17,214 nt of DNA from Clostridia bacterium. GTDB lineage: Bacteria > Bacillota_A > Clostridia > Lachnospirales > Lachnospiraceae. Shown here piece after piece: positions 1-6,531 of this stretch; position 1 is the first letter of the stretch, and each line of letters opens with the position of its first letter. The stretch covers positions 1 to 17,214 of the forward strand of contig JAAYYM010000524.1 of the NCBI GenBank assembly GCA_012515365.1, read 5' to 3'. The notes under the pieces were generated by a model, which was not told where the DNA came from, searched no databases, and was given only the letters and a program-made list of their open reading frames with translations. The translations under genes were made by a program, and so were the position numbers.

Positions 1-597
1 GACACCAGAATGGACGCGGAAAAATGCGGGTGGGTGACAGGATCGGTCGAACAGATTGATTTTTCGCAGATCACAGCACAATTCAACACATTTTTCGCAC
101 TGTACGAAGCAAACATTCAAACACGATATGCAGAATACTTGCGGTCAGTCGGATCGCTGGAAACATTAGCACAAACAGCATTTGACGACATGTCAGACGA
201 ATTCGAAGCATACGAGGATCAGCAGAAGGAAGACTTCGAAGCATGGGTGGAAACAATAAAAGACATTCTGGACGGAAATGTGGCAGGAAATCTTTTGTTG
301 CTAATTGAACAGAAAATGCAAAAAGTGACCGTTGCAACAGTCGGCGGCAAACTATCGCTGGTAATTGAAGACGGGCTTAACATGGCACTTGCAGGCTTCA
401 CGGCAAAAGATACGACTTTCAACCAAGACGGAACAATCACGGAAGAAGACGCGGCAGGAAACATCAAAACAACAACATTTGTATCACAATCGGTCATTAC
501 GGAAGAATACCAACTTGTATCTGGCAGCAGATACACGAAAACAACGACATTCAACCCAGACGGATCAATAACAGAAAGGATCATTGAAAATGAGTGA
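1..597 (+). CDS. Phage tail/baseplate-associated protein (5' end outside window)
   Basis: The frame is open to the left edge, and the first in-window ATG (base 10) has no convincing ribosome binding site, so the gene probably begins upstream. The visible 198 residues start with an acidic helical region rich in Glu/Asp/Phe/Trp that includes the motifs EDFEAWVETIKDIL and VAGNLLLLIEQ. Such helices are common in structural proteins of Firmicutes siphophages at the tail tip or baseplate. The C-terminal part carries two near copies of a short motif, TTFNQDGTITE (coded from 412) and TTFNPDGSITE (coded from 547), probably a duplicated beta-hairpin. The stop overlaps the next start by 8 bases, as is usual in late phage operons. 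The exact function is not recognised; upper baseplate or fibre-connecting protein is a guess from context. Confidence 0.6.
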   Translation, partial: DTRMDAEKCGWVTGSVEQIDFSQITAQFNTFFALYEANIQTRYAEYLRSVGSLETLAQTAFDDMSDEFEAYEDQQKEDFEAWVETIKDILDGNVAGNLLLLIEQKMQKVTVATVGGKLSLVIEDGLNMALAGFTAKDTTFNQDGTITEEDAAGNIKTTTFVSQSVITEEYQLVSGSRYTKTTTFNPDGSITERIIENE

Positions 598-2110
598 TTT
601 TGTAGCAGCAAAATATACAATGGACAATATGCCGAAAGGCATTATACCGACAGTTACGCAAATTACAGCCGCAGCGACTGACGGCGGTGTAAAAATACGC
701 GTACAGACACCAGAAGACACCACGATCGACGGAAAAATGATCTGTTCGGTCAAAGGTTACAGAATTGTACTAAAAGAAACCACAGCACCAGAAAACGAGA
801 ACGACGGCACAGTTATTGAAGATGTTACACAATTAGACAAGTACGTAAGCACAGCACTTGAAATCGACGGGCTGGAAAACGGCGCGACATACTATGTTGC
901 AGCCTTCCCATATTCAGATTACTTCATTTTCAATAGAAATATTGCAAATGTAACGTCATTCGTGCCGCAGGCGTACATATTGTTCGGTTACTACGATGAT
1001 CTGACAGACCAGAACCCAGAAACAAAGATCCACTACATAGAAGCGAACGAGAATTTCACGCCAGCAAGAATGGTGGCAACAGGTGGGTGGACAGAAGGCG
1101 ACTGGACAGAAGAAAACTGCTGGTTTATACAGTACAACAAGCCGTACATGGTCAAGTACGACGGCACAATCGACTATGAACTATACGGCAGCGACTACAG
1201 CAAAAAAAAGGACGGCACGACGGTTTCCGACGCGTCAAACACAAGTTATGCAGGCAACGCAATGGCAAGTTTCCCGCTAATCTGGGTAAGAAGATACACA
1301 CAGAACAACAGAAAGTATCATCTGTTCTGCAATATCCAATTAACGGAAGGCTTCACAGCATATGCACACACAAGAAATGACGGATCAATCGAACCTTATA
1401 CATGGTATCCAATGTTTGGCGGCAGTCTCATTTCAAGCAAATTGCGATCAATCGCAAACCAGACACAGTGTAACACACAGACTGGAACAGCAGAAATCGC
1501 AGCAGCGAAGGCAAACGGAACACTATGGAACACGGGCTACTGGTCAATTATATATCTGCGCTGGGAACTTGAAACACTGCTGACCAGATCCACCAACAAG
1601 CAGGACGCGTGCGGCTATGGCAATTACACGGGCGGCACGGCAGCAGCCAGTCTGCTAAAGACAGGAACACAACTGACGGGCGGTCGCTTTATTGGCTACG
1701 GATCAAGTGTGAACAAAGCAAGAAAATTCATGCACACAGAACAGCAAATGGGCGCATGGGAAAGGATCAACGGGCTTCTGTATGTAAGCGGCACGTATCG
1801 CGTAAAGAGTTACGGCGAATACAACGAAACGGGCGACGGCTACGTGAATACGGGCTTGTCAATGTCGGGAACGTCTGGAAATTACATTTCAGCAAGCACC
1901 ATGACAGACGACGGCGAATTCCCGACGGCACTAAGCGGATCATCAGACACATACTATTGTTGTGGCGGGTGGTACAATGCAGGACAGGTTGATCATGCGA
2001 TCGTCGGCGGCGGCTGCAACGATGGTTTGAAGTGCGGCGGGGCGGTGAATGTGAGCAACCTTGTTTCGGCTTCGTACTGGAGCATTTCGGCGCGCCCTTT
2101 CTGTAAGGGA
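1..2110 (+). mobile_element. Prophage remnant: late structural (tail/baseplate) end
   Basis: Two overlapping genes of phage tail/baseplate character fill this stretch. Their codon use (ACA, AAC, GAC, GGC, CAG) differs clearly from the GAT/AAT/TAT-rich genes downstream. The left boundary lies outside the window. The right boundary is inferred near 2105-2125, where codon use and protein character change inside one open frame. No integrase, attachment core, holin or endolysin is visible, so the right end is either a deletion junction or the end of a transposable (Mu-like) phage. The phage assignment rests on protein character and gene layout. Confidence 0.68.
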
Positions 2111-2350
2111 AGCTATAATGTGAGTTATTATGAACCAACTCAAAAATATTATCATTACTGCATCATTGAGGATGCCACTGCGTGCTGTATGCAGGGTTTG
2201 GAGTTTATATGGGAGGACGGCAGTCATAATTACCCAGATGAATATCCGGAAATTTCGGAAGAAATTACAGTGACAGGAGTTTTTGAGACATATAAGGAGA
2301 AAGATGATCCTTACCTATACTGTAGATTAAGCAATGCATCTTTACACTAA
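590..2350 (+). CDS. Phage receptor-binding/tail-tip protein fused in frame to a host C-terminal domain
   Basis: The ATG at 590 is preferred over TTG at 584 because AAAGGA (575-580) sits 9 bases before it. The product is 586 residues. Residues 1-130 look like a fibronectin-like or baseplate-attachment domain (IDGLENGATYYVAAFPYS). The middle is Tyr/Trp/Gly-rich. Residues ~395-506 (GGWYNAG, VGGGCNDG, YWSISARPFCKG) resemble the C-type-lectin-like end of phage receptor-binding proteins. From about residue 507 the character changes: YHYCIIEDATACCMQGLEF and ITVTGVFETY recall a C-terminal beta-barrel segment of clostridial hypothetical secreted or membrane proteins with a DATACCxQG motif. Codon use changes at about the same point. 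I infer a phage/host gene chimera. A native phage protein with an unusual tail remains possible. There is no terminator directly after the stop. Confidence 0.62.
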   Translation: MSDFVAAKYTMDNMPKGIIPTVTQITAAATDGGVKIRVQTPEDTTIDGKMICSVKGYRIVLKETTAPENENDGTVIEDVTQLDKYVSTALEIDGLENGATYYVAAFPYSDYFIFNRNIANVTSFVPQAYILFGYYDDLTDQNPETKIHYIEANENFTPARMVATGGWTEGDWTEENCWFIQYNKPYMVKYDGTIDYELYGSDYSKKKDGTTVSDASNTSYAGNAMASFPLIWVRRYTQNNRKYHLFCNIQLTEGFTAYAHTRNDGSIEPYTWYPMFGGSLISSKLRSIANQTQCNTQTGTAEIAAAKANGTLWNTGYWSIIYLRWELETLLTRSTNKQDACGYGNYTGGTAAASLLKTGTQLTGGRFIGYGSSVNKARKFMHTEQQMGAWERINGLLYVSGTYRVKSYGEYNETGDGYVNTGLSMSGTSGNYISASTMTDDGEFPTALSGSSDTYYCCGGWYNAGQVDHAIVGGGCNDGLKCGGAVNVSNLVSASYWSISARPFCKGSYNVSYYEPTQKYYHYCIIEDATACCMQGLEFIWEDGSHNYPDEYPEISEEITVTGVFETYKEKDDPYLYCRLSNASLH

Positions 2351-2396
2351 ATAAAAAGTGAATTGAAAGAAAAACCGTCAAAAATATAGAAAATAA

Positions 2397-2425
2397 TTGA
2401 CAATATTTTTATTCAGTGCTATTAT
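2397..2425 (+). promoter_or_regulatory. Consensus sigma-A promoter of the leader/ABC operon
   Basis: TTGACA (2397-2402), a 17-base spacer and TATTAT (2420-2425) make a near-perfect housekeeping promoter. Transcription should begin near 2432, just before the ribosome binding site of the 18-codon leader ORF. This is the only strong promoter I see upstream of the ABC operon. Confidence 0.8.
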
Positions 2426-2456
2426 TTTCTACATTAAGAAAAGGAGTACAAAAATA

Positions 2457-2513
2457 ATGATGATCTTAACTTTATCAACAACTAGACTAACTCATAAACG
2501 TAATTTCTTATAG
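2457..2513 (+). CDS. 18-residue leader peptide
   Basis: AAGGAG (2441-2446) lies 10 bases before ATG 2457; a second ATG follows directly at 2460. The ORF reads MMILTLSTTRLTHKRNFL and stops with TAG at 2511-2513. It is preceded by a consensus promoter and its last three codons fall inside the first arm of a strong stem-loop (2507-2538). That arrangement is the hallmark of leader ORFs where ribosome progress or stalling sets downstream RNA folding, as for many ribosome-targeting antibiotic resistance genes. I do not recognise the peptide sequence. It has no run of one amino acid that would suggest an amino-acid biosynthesis attenuator, although Leu (4) and Thr (4) are frequent. It most likely acts in cis through its translation. 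Confidence 0.6.
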   Translation: MMILTLSTTRLTHKRNFL

Positions 2514-2560
2514 CTGTGAGAAAAAGCACAGTTATAAGCCGTTAGGTTTTATGTCTGTGC
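2507..2560 (+). promoter_or_regulatory. Alternative stem-loops of a putative attenuator
   Basis: Segment 1 CTTATAGCTGTG (2507-2518) and segment 2 CACAGTTATAAG (2527-2538) pair over 12 positions with one G-U, around an 8-base A-rich loop. Segment 3 (2548-2560, ending CTGTGC) resembles segment 1 and can pair with 2526-2538, most strongly GCACAG with CTGTGC. Segment 2 can therefore choose between two partners. The leader stop codon lies within segment 1, so a ribosome at the end of the leader would mask segment 1 and favour the 2:3 pairing. How this switch affects the terminator at 2606 is not obvious by eye. Confidence 0.55.
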
Positions 2561-2605
2561 ACGTTTTGTTTGATAAGTTGGGATTAGATTACTTATGATA
2601 CATTG

Positions 2606-2637
2606 GCATCAGGCATAGAATTGTCTGGTGCTTTTTT
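2606..2637 (+). terminator. Intrinsic terminator between leader and ABC operon
   Basis: GCATCAGGCA (2606-2615) pairs with TGTCTGGTGC (2622-2631) over 10 positions, two of them G-U, around a 6-base loop. Six T follow (2632-2637). It sits downstream of the leader ORF and 114 bases before the ABC ATPase start, where an attenuator would be expected. Confidence 0.78.
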
Positions 2638-2676
2638 GTTATATTTTTTCTTAATATTTGCAAAACACACAAAACT

Positions 2677-2728
2677 ACACCAATGAAAGACGCACATCAG
2701 AGACACCAATGAACGACACACATCAAAG
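2677..2728 (+). repeat. Two tandem 26-base repeats in the ABC operon leader
   Basis: The unit beginning ACACCAATGAA is present at 2677-2702 and again at 2703-2728 with three mismatches. A partial third copy (ACACAATGA, 2729-2737) runs into the ribosome binding site of the ABC ATPase gene. Each unit contains an ATG, none with a good ribosome binding site. The repeat could be a protein-binding region, a translation-control element or slippage; function unknown. Confidence 0.75.
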
Positions 2729-2751
2729 ACACAATGAGGAGGAATGGAGAA

Positions 2752-3798
2752 ATGGAACCAATTATTACATTGGAACATGTTTCAAAGGAGTTTAAAGTCC
2801 TGAATAGAAGTACAGGACTCAAGGGCAGCATTAAGGATCTGTTTTCAAGAGATTACAGGATCGTAAAAGCTGTTAATGATATTTCCATGGAGGTTTATCC
2901 AGGGGAAATAGTCGGCTATTTAGGACCAAACGGTGCAGGAAAGAGCACAACGATCAAAATGATGACAGGCGTACTTGAACCATCAGCAGGTCATATCATT
3001 GTACAGGGCGCAATCCCATACAAGAACCGTACACAGAATGCAGAAAATATAGGCGTTGTATTCGGACAGCGTTCGCAGCTGTGGTGGGATTTGCCACTGA
3101 TAGAGTCCTTTAAGCTTCTAAAAGATATTTATCAGATTGATGAAAAGCAATATCAAGATATGATTGCATTATATGAAGAGCTGGTTGATATCAAAAAATT
3201 ATATAGTAAGCCGGTGCGCCAGATGTCACTTGGTCAGAGGACACTGAGCGATATTCTCGCCGCATTTTTGCATAATCCGGGAGTCGTATTTCTGGATGAA
3301 CCTACGATCGGACTTGATGTTTCGATGAAGAGCAAGATTCGTGATCTGATCAAGGCACTGAATCAGGAAAAGAATACGACAGTTATCCTGACAACCCATG
3401 ATATGGGTGATGTAGACGCACTTTGCCGCCGGATCGTCATCATTGATAAGGGAACGATGCTCTATGATAACAGCATTGATAATCTGCGCAGCTTCTTTGG
3501 CGCTTATCGTACCATGAAGCTACGTTTTGCTAAGGATGGCAACGAGCTTACCGAAGAAAAATTAAATCAATTGGCAGCAGAATTGACGCAGGATTTATCA
3601 CAAAAATATCCGCAGGTGGATTCTTTGCAGGTTAGTGTAGAGGAGGACTGGATCGATGTACTGCTAAATGAAGATGAGATTCCGTTAATGAAAGTCATGA
3701 ATCACATTCAGGAAAGCAGACGGATTTATGATGTCAAGCTTCAGGAGATTTCTACGGAAAGCGTTATCAAAAAAATATATGAGGGCAAGATGAAATAG
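2752..3798 (+). CDS. ABC-2 type exporter, ATP-binding protein (COG4586-like)
   Basis: This cytoplasmic ATPase should power the two permeases encoded downstream. The start at 2752 is chosen because AGGAGG (2737-2742) lies 9 bases upstream; the ATG at 2734 would overlap that site. From 2752 the protein has 348 residues. It shows Walker A GPNGAGKST (58-66), the Q-loop region near 106-109 (GQRSQLWWD), a signature MSLGQR (158-163, the variant usual in this family), Walker B VVFLDEP (178-184) and the switch histidine in TTHD (~216). A C-terminal extension of about 100 residues follows, as in the COG4586 family. Related three-gene systems with COG4587 and COG3694 permeases include a viologen exporter in Synechocystis, but the substrate here cannot be read from sequence. 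A leader-peptide attenuator upstream probably regulates it. Confidence 0.88.
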   Translation: MEPIITLEHVSKEFKVLNRSTGLKGSIKDLFSRDYRIVKAVNDISMEVYPGEIVGYLGPNGAGKSTTIKMMTGVLEPSAGHIIVQGAIPYKNRTQNAENIGVVFGQRSQLWWDLPLIESFKLLKDIYQIDEKQYQDMIALYEELVDIKKLYSKPVRQMSLGQRTLSDILAAFLHNPGVVFLDEPTIGLDVSMKSKIRDLIKALNQEKNTTVILTTHDMGDVDALCRRIVIIDKGTMLYDNSIDNLRSFFGAYRTMKLRFAKDGNELTEEKLNQLAAELTQDLSQKYPQVDSLQVSVEEDWIDVLLNEDEIPLMKVMNHIQESRRIYDVKLQEISTESVIKKIYEGKMK

Positions 3799-3823
3799 AG
3801 AAACATTATAAGAGGGAAAGACT

Positions 3824-4633
3824 ATGAAAAAGAAAATCATGAAATATCTTGCTCTGACAAGGGCAGGAATTGTAGAAGAACTACAGTTTAGAATGGGCAT
3901 TTTCGTGAGGGTGCTGGGAAATCTGATCTATCTCATTATTGTTTATTTTCTATGGAAAGCAATATTTGACTCCAGTCCGAGCGATGTCGTAAATGGCATG
4001 ACATTTTCAAGTACGATGATTTATCTGGTGCTGGCAGCAGCATTGTATTCATCGATGGAAATGTATGTGACCTGGATGGTCGGTCGAAGTGTACAAAATG
4101 GGAATATCGTATTAGATATCCTGAAACCAATCAGATATGATTCCTATACATTTTGGAGAAATACCGGAAATACACTGGTATCAGTCATCCTGATTTTAAT
4201 ACCGACAATGGTAATCGTATATGTTGTAACAAAGGGTGGATTTGCATTGTCATGGAATTTATTGTATTTTTCAATTGCGATTCTGTTTGGAACGATCATC
4301 AATTACTATATCAATTTTATGGTGGGAAATATCTGCTTTTTTACAGAATCCATATGGGGTGTCAACATTATGAAAGAGGTTGTTGTTATGCTGCTCTCAG
4401 GAGCAAGCATTCCATTGGCTTTTTTCCCGGAAGGATTGCGACAGATTGTATATCATCTGCCATTCCAGGCAATTTATAATACCCCGTTAACGTTACTGAT
4501 CGATCAGAGCTTGTCGACACAGGCCAGAATTGAAATGCTGTCTGTACAGTTTGTGTGGGTAATCGTACTGATTCTTATGAGTAAATTTTTCCTGCACTTT
4601 TCGATTAGACGTATTACGGTAAACGGAGGTTGA
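3824..4633 (+). CDS. ABC-2 type exporter permease 1 (COG4587-like)
   Basis: A 269-residue integral membrane protein whose start is preceded by an AGAGGGAAAG-type ribosome binding site, 25 bases after the ATPase stop. About six hydrophobic segments are visible, for example VLGNLIYLIIVYFLW near residues 30-44 and TLVSVILILIPTMVIVYVV near 117-135, with a final helix close to the C-terminus. The N-terminal stretch before the first helix is basic and amphipathic (MKKKIMKYLALTRAG), typical of this permease family, where it contacts the ATPase. It should form the membrane channel with the next protein. There are no soluble domains and no signal peptide. The family call rests on size, topology and operon order; substrate unknown. 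Confidence 0.82.
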   Translation: MKKKIMKYLALTRAGIVEELQFRMGIFVRVLGNLIYLIIVYFLWKAIFDSSPSDVVNGMTFSSTMIYLVLAAALYSSMEMYVTWMVGRSVQNGNIVLDILKPIRYDSYTFWRNTGNTLVSVILILIPTMVIVYVVTKGGFALSWNLLYFSIAILFGTIINYYINFMVGNICFFTESIWGVNIMKEVVVMLLSGASIPLAFFPEGLRQIVYHLPFQAIYNTPLTLLIDQSLSTQARIEMLSVQFVWVIVLILMSKFFLHFSIRRITVNGG

Positions 4634-4635
4634 GA

Positions 4636-5439
4636 ATGATGAAAAGAGGATTATTGTTCTATTTTAAAATATATGGAAAGATTGCGGTTCAGAATATTAA
4701 AGGAAAAATGAGTTATCGTGCAGATTTTATTATTTCCATGCTGGGAATGATCATATCAAATCTGGCTGGATTTGCGACTTTTTATATTATGTTTCAGAAT
4801 TTTAGTGAGATTAATGGATGGACTTATTATGAAATGCTGTTTTTGTACGGATTTTCAATGATTTCATTAACACCGATGCAGTGTTTGTTCGATAATAACT
4901 GGAATCTTCGATTCCATCTAATGGATGGAGATTTTATCAAATACTGTTTCCGACCGATTAATATGTTCTTTTACTATATGTCAGAAGTGTTTGACATCAA
5001 AGGACTTGGTCAGTTTGCAATCGGTATTTTTACGCTTGTATATTCATGGAGAAAACTGCAGATACCGGTTAGTTTTTCTACTATTATAATTTTGATGGTT
5101 GCACTGTTTGCAGCTTCACTGTTTATGATTGCAATTATGAATCTGGCAGCAGCTACCTGCTTTTGGATCATGAATTCGGGATATGTTATGGTCACTATGT
5201 TTAAGTTTACAGATTATGCAAAATACCCGGCGAGTATTTACAGCAGTGTATTCCACTTCATTTTTACATTTATAATACCGATTGCTTTTGTTGCATATTA
5301 TCCGAGTTTGGTTTTCTTAAGACCGGATAATATCCCGGTACTAACATATTTATCACCGGTATTAGGAATCCTCTTCTTCTTGTTAAGCTACGCGGTCTGG
5401 GTGAAGGGGGCAAGAACATACGAAGGTACAGGAAGCTGA
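4636..5439 (+). CDS. ABC-2 type exporter permease 2 (COG3694-like)
   Basis: The second membrane subunit, about 267 residues. GGAGG (4625-4629) lies inside the end of the previous gene and fits ATG 4636 (6-base gap) or ATG 4639 (9 bases). A TTG at 4630 overlaps the previous stop but is too close to that site. About six hydrophobic segments are seen, including IISMLGMIISNLAGFATFYI near the N-terminus and a last helix ending SYAVWVKGARTYEGTGS. The C-terminal pattern W..G...Y...GS is typical of COG3694 permeases. It should pair with permease 1 as a heterodimer. Tight spacing indicates translational coupling and equal subunit output. The operon ends here. Confidence 0.82.
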   Translation: MMKRGLLFYFKIYGKIAVQNIKGKMSYRADFIISMLGMIISNLAGFATFYIMFQNFSEINGWTYYEMLFLYGFSMISLTPMQCLFDNNWNLRFHLMDGDFIKYCFRPINMFFYYMSEVFDIKGLGQFAIGIFTLVYSWRKLQIPVSFSTIIILMVALFAASLFMIAIMNLAAATCFWIMNSGYVMVTMFKFTDYAKYPASIYSSVFHFIFTFIIPIAFVAYYPSLVFLRPDNIPVLTYLSPVLGILFFLLSYAVWVKGARTYEGTGS

Positions 5440-5475
5440 ATCGGGATAGATGAAATCAGAAAACAGGTAGTCAAA

Positions 5476-5501
5476 AAGGCATTCTCAATCGAGAATGCCT
5501 T
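5476..5501 (-). terminator. Perfect 11-bp hairpin, T-tract only on the minus strand
   Basis: AAGGCATTCTC (5476-5486) and GAGAATGCCTT (5491-5501) pair perfectly around AATC. On the plus strand it is followed by AAAAATG, with no T run. Read on the minus strand it is followed by TTTTTGAC, so it is better built to stop leftward transcription. It may still act as a weak terminator or RNA-stabilising hairpin at the end of the ABC operon. Confidence 0.65.
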
Positions 5502-5580
5502 AAAAATGTATTTCTTTATGGTCTTATATTACCACAAAACAGGGCAAAAATCAAGACTGGTAAAGCAATCTGAATCGCAC

Positions 5581-5586
5581 TATAAT
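5581..5586 (+). promoter_or_regulatory. Possible -10 box upstream of the DUF6323-like gene
   Basis: A perfect TATAAT lies 43 bases before the start at 5630. No good -35 is found 17 bases upstream (TGGTAA is the best), so this is only a candidate. The rest of the 5440-5629 gap holds the hairpin at 5476 and nothing else I can support. Confidence 0.35.
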
Positions 5587-5629
5587 CAAGTCCTTACATG
5601 TTCATAGCTTATCGGGAGGAGATGTTTCT

Positions 5630-6034
5630 ATGAAAAATGAGAAGAATCAAGAACAGATCAACTGGATGGAACTGGTAAATAAGGAAGCACAGCTGCGTGT
5701 GGTACAGGATGCTAATCAATACAGTGAAAAGTTTGGGTTAAGTCTGACCAAAGAGGATGCAGAACTGATCATAGCTGAAAAGAATCGAACGCTCAAGGCA
5801 GAGAAGAGAGTCGAATTTGGAGAAACAATTATTCCAAAGATCAGCTATACTTTTTGCGATTCACAATATATTATGCAAGATCAGTATGTGGAAATGCTGT
5901 CACGACTGCAGGCCATCCGCGCAGGCTATCATGATTACCAGGTGACTGGCGGACATGGAGAATTCCAAAAGGTTGATTTGGTCAAACGATGGGATAGGGA
6001 TTTGTTTTTGCAGGCGTTAGAGGATTTGTTTTGA
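5630..6034 (+). CDS. DUF6323-like protein of unknown function
   Basis: A 134-residue soluble, acidic protein with no signal peptide or membrane segment. GGGAGGAG upstream gives a strong ribosome binding site. The sequence from residue ~25 (EKFGLSLTKEDAELI, then VEFGETIIPKISYTFCDSQYI) matches my memory of the clostridial DUF6323 family. Members are usually about 160 residues, with a glycine-rich end after an acidic helix. Here the last part (from about residue 103, GYHDYQVTGGHG onward) departs from the family and the protein ends early, so the C-terminus may be truncated or divergent. DUF6323 genes commonly occur beside DUF6179 genes; the next stretch looks like decayed remains of one. No function is known to me. 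Confidence 0.6.
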   Translation: MKNEKNQEQINWMELVNKEAQLRVVQDANQYSEKFGLSLTKEDAELIIAEKNRTLKAEKRVEFGETIIPKISYTFCDSQYIMQDQYVEMLSRLQAIRAGYHDYQVTGGHGEFQKVDLVKRWDRDLFLQALEDLF

Positions 6035-6075
6035 TAGAGAGATGAGGGGGGATTTCGCGGAGTGATGAGAAGCTG

Positions 6076-6449
6076 ATGTGCGTAAAAGGAGGAGATTGTT
6101 TGGACGATTATGGGATCGTTTGCCTGCGCGATACGTTTTATAAGGGGATTCCGGCTTTTCTGCTTCACTATGATGCAAAAAATAAGCCACAGGAAACCAT
6201 ATTGACTTTGGATTATCCAATCCTTAAGGATCTTCATGAGCTGACCTTATTCTATCCCACCTATTTTCTCAATTGATCAAAGATAGAGCACCGCAGTCAA
6301 TGGAGGAGAGGAAAGAACTGCTGCAAAGCTGCCTGAGAAATATATTGGATAAGCAGATGAGAGAACAGGCAATGGATTATATGCCTTTGCTCGAATATCT
6401 ATCTCTAGATATTGAAAACATTGTGATCAGGAGTTTAGCAGGATTATAG
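6076..6449 (+). pseudogene. Decayed gene, possibly a DUF6179 remnant
   Basis: Two short open pieces in different frames look like parts of one former gene. The first (6076-6276) encodes DTFYKGIPAFLLHYDAKNK and TILTLDYPILKDLHEL. The second is open from before 6240 to 6449 and encodes LIKDRAPQSMEERKELLQSC, then MDYMPLLEYLSLDIENIVIR. They overlap near 6240-6276, which fits a frameshift or small deletion there. Intact DUF6179 proteins are several hundred residues long, so most of the N-terminal part is gone. The DUF6179 link is from memory of a conserved LT.DYP segment and from the DUF6323-like neighbour. Two unrelated small genes would be the alternative; AGGAGGAG near 6089-6096 before TTG 6100 could start a short product. 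Confidence 0.4.
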
Positions 6450-6469
6450 CGGTCTTACCGATTTACCTA

Positions 6470-6498
6470 TTGATTTCTGCGTCGGATTCATGTACACT
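6470..6498 (+). promoter_or_regulatory. Candidate promoter of the SCIFF operon
   Basis: TTGATT (6470-6475), a 17-base spacer and TACACT (6493-6498) lie 33 bases before the precursor start. Both boxes match the consensus in four of six positions and the spacing is ideal. It would start transcription near 6505, giving a short leader with the AGGAGG site. Confidence 0.5.
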
Positions 6499-6531
6499 AA
6501 ATGAAGAAATTCTGATTAGGAGGAGACCATA

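Noticed and set aside
1940..2110. Diversity-generating retroelement variable region
   Set aside because: No reverse transcriptase, accessory gene or template repeat is in the window, and the stretch is not enriched in AAY codons as expected; kept only as a possible fold resemblance.
1767..2227. Minus-strand reading frames opposite the phage adhesin
   Set aside because: They are Ser/Arg/His-rich low-complexity translations of the opposite strand, without ribosome sites or family resemblance.
2677..2737. Short CRISPR-like array
   Set aside because: The units are directly adjacent with no spacers, differ from each other and number only two and a fraction.
2734..2751. ATG at 2734 as start of the ABC ATPase
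   Set aside because: The AGGAGG ribosome site (2737-2742) lies within that extension and is well placed for ATG 2752.
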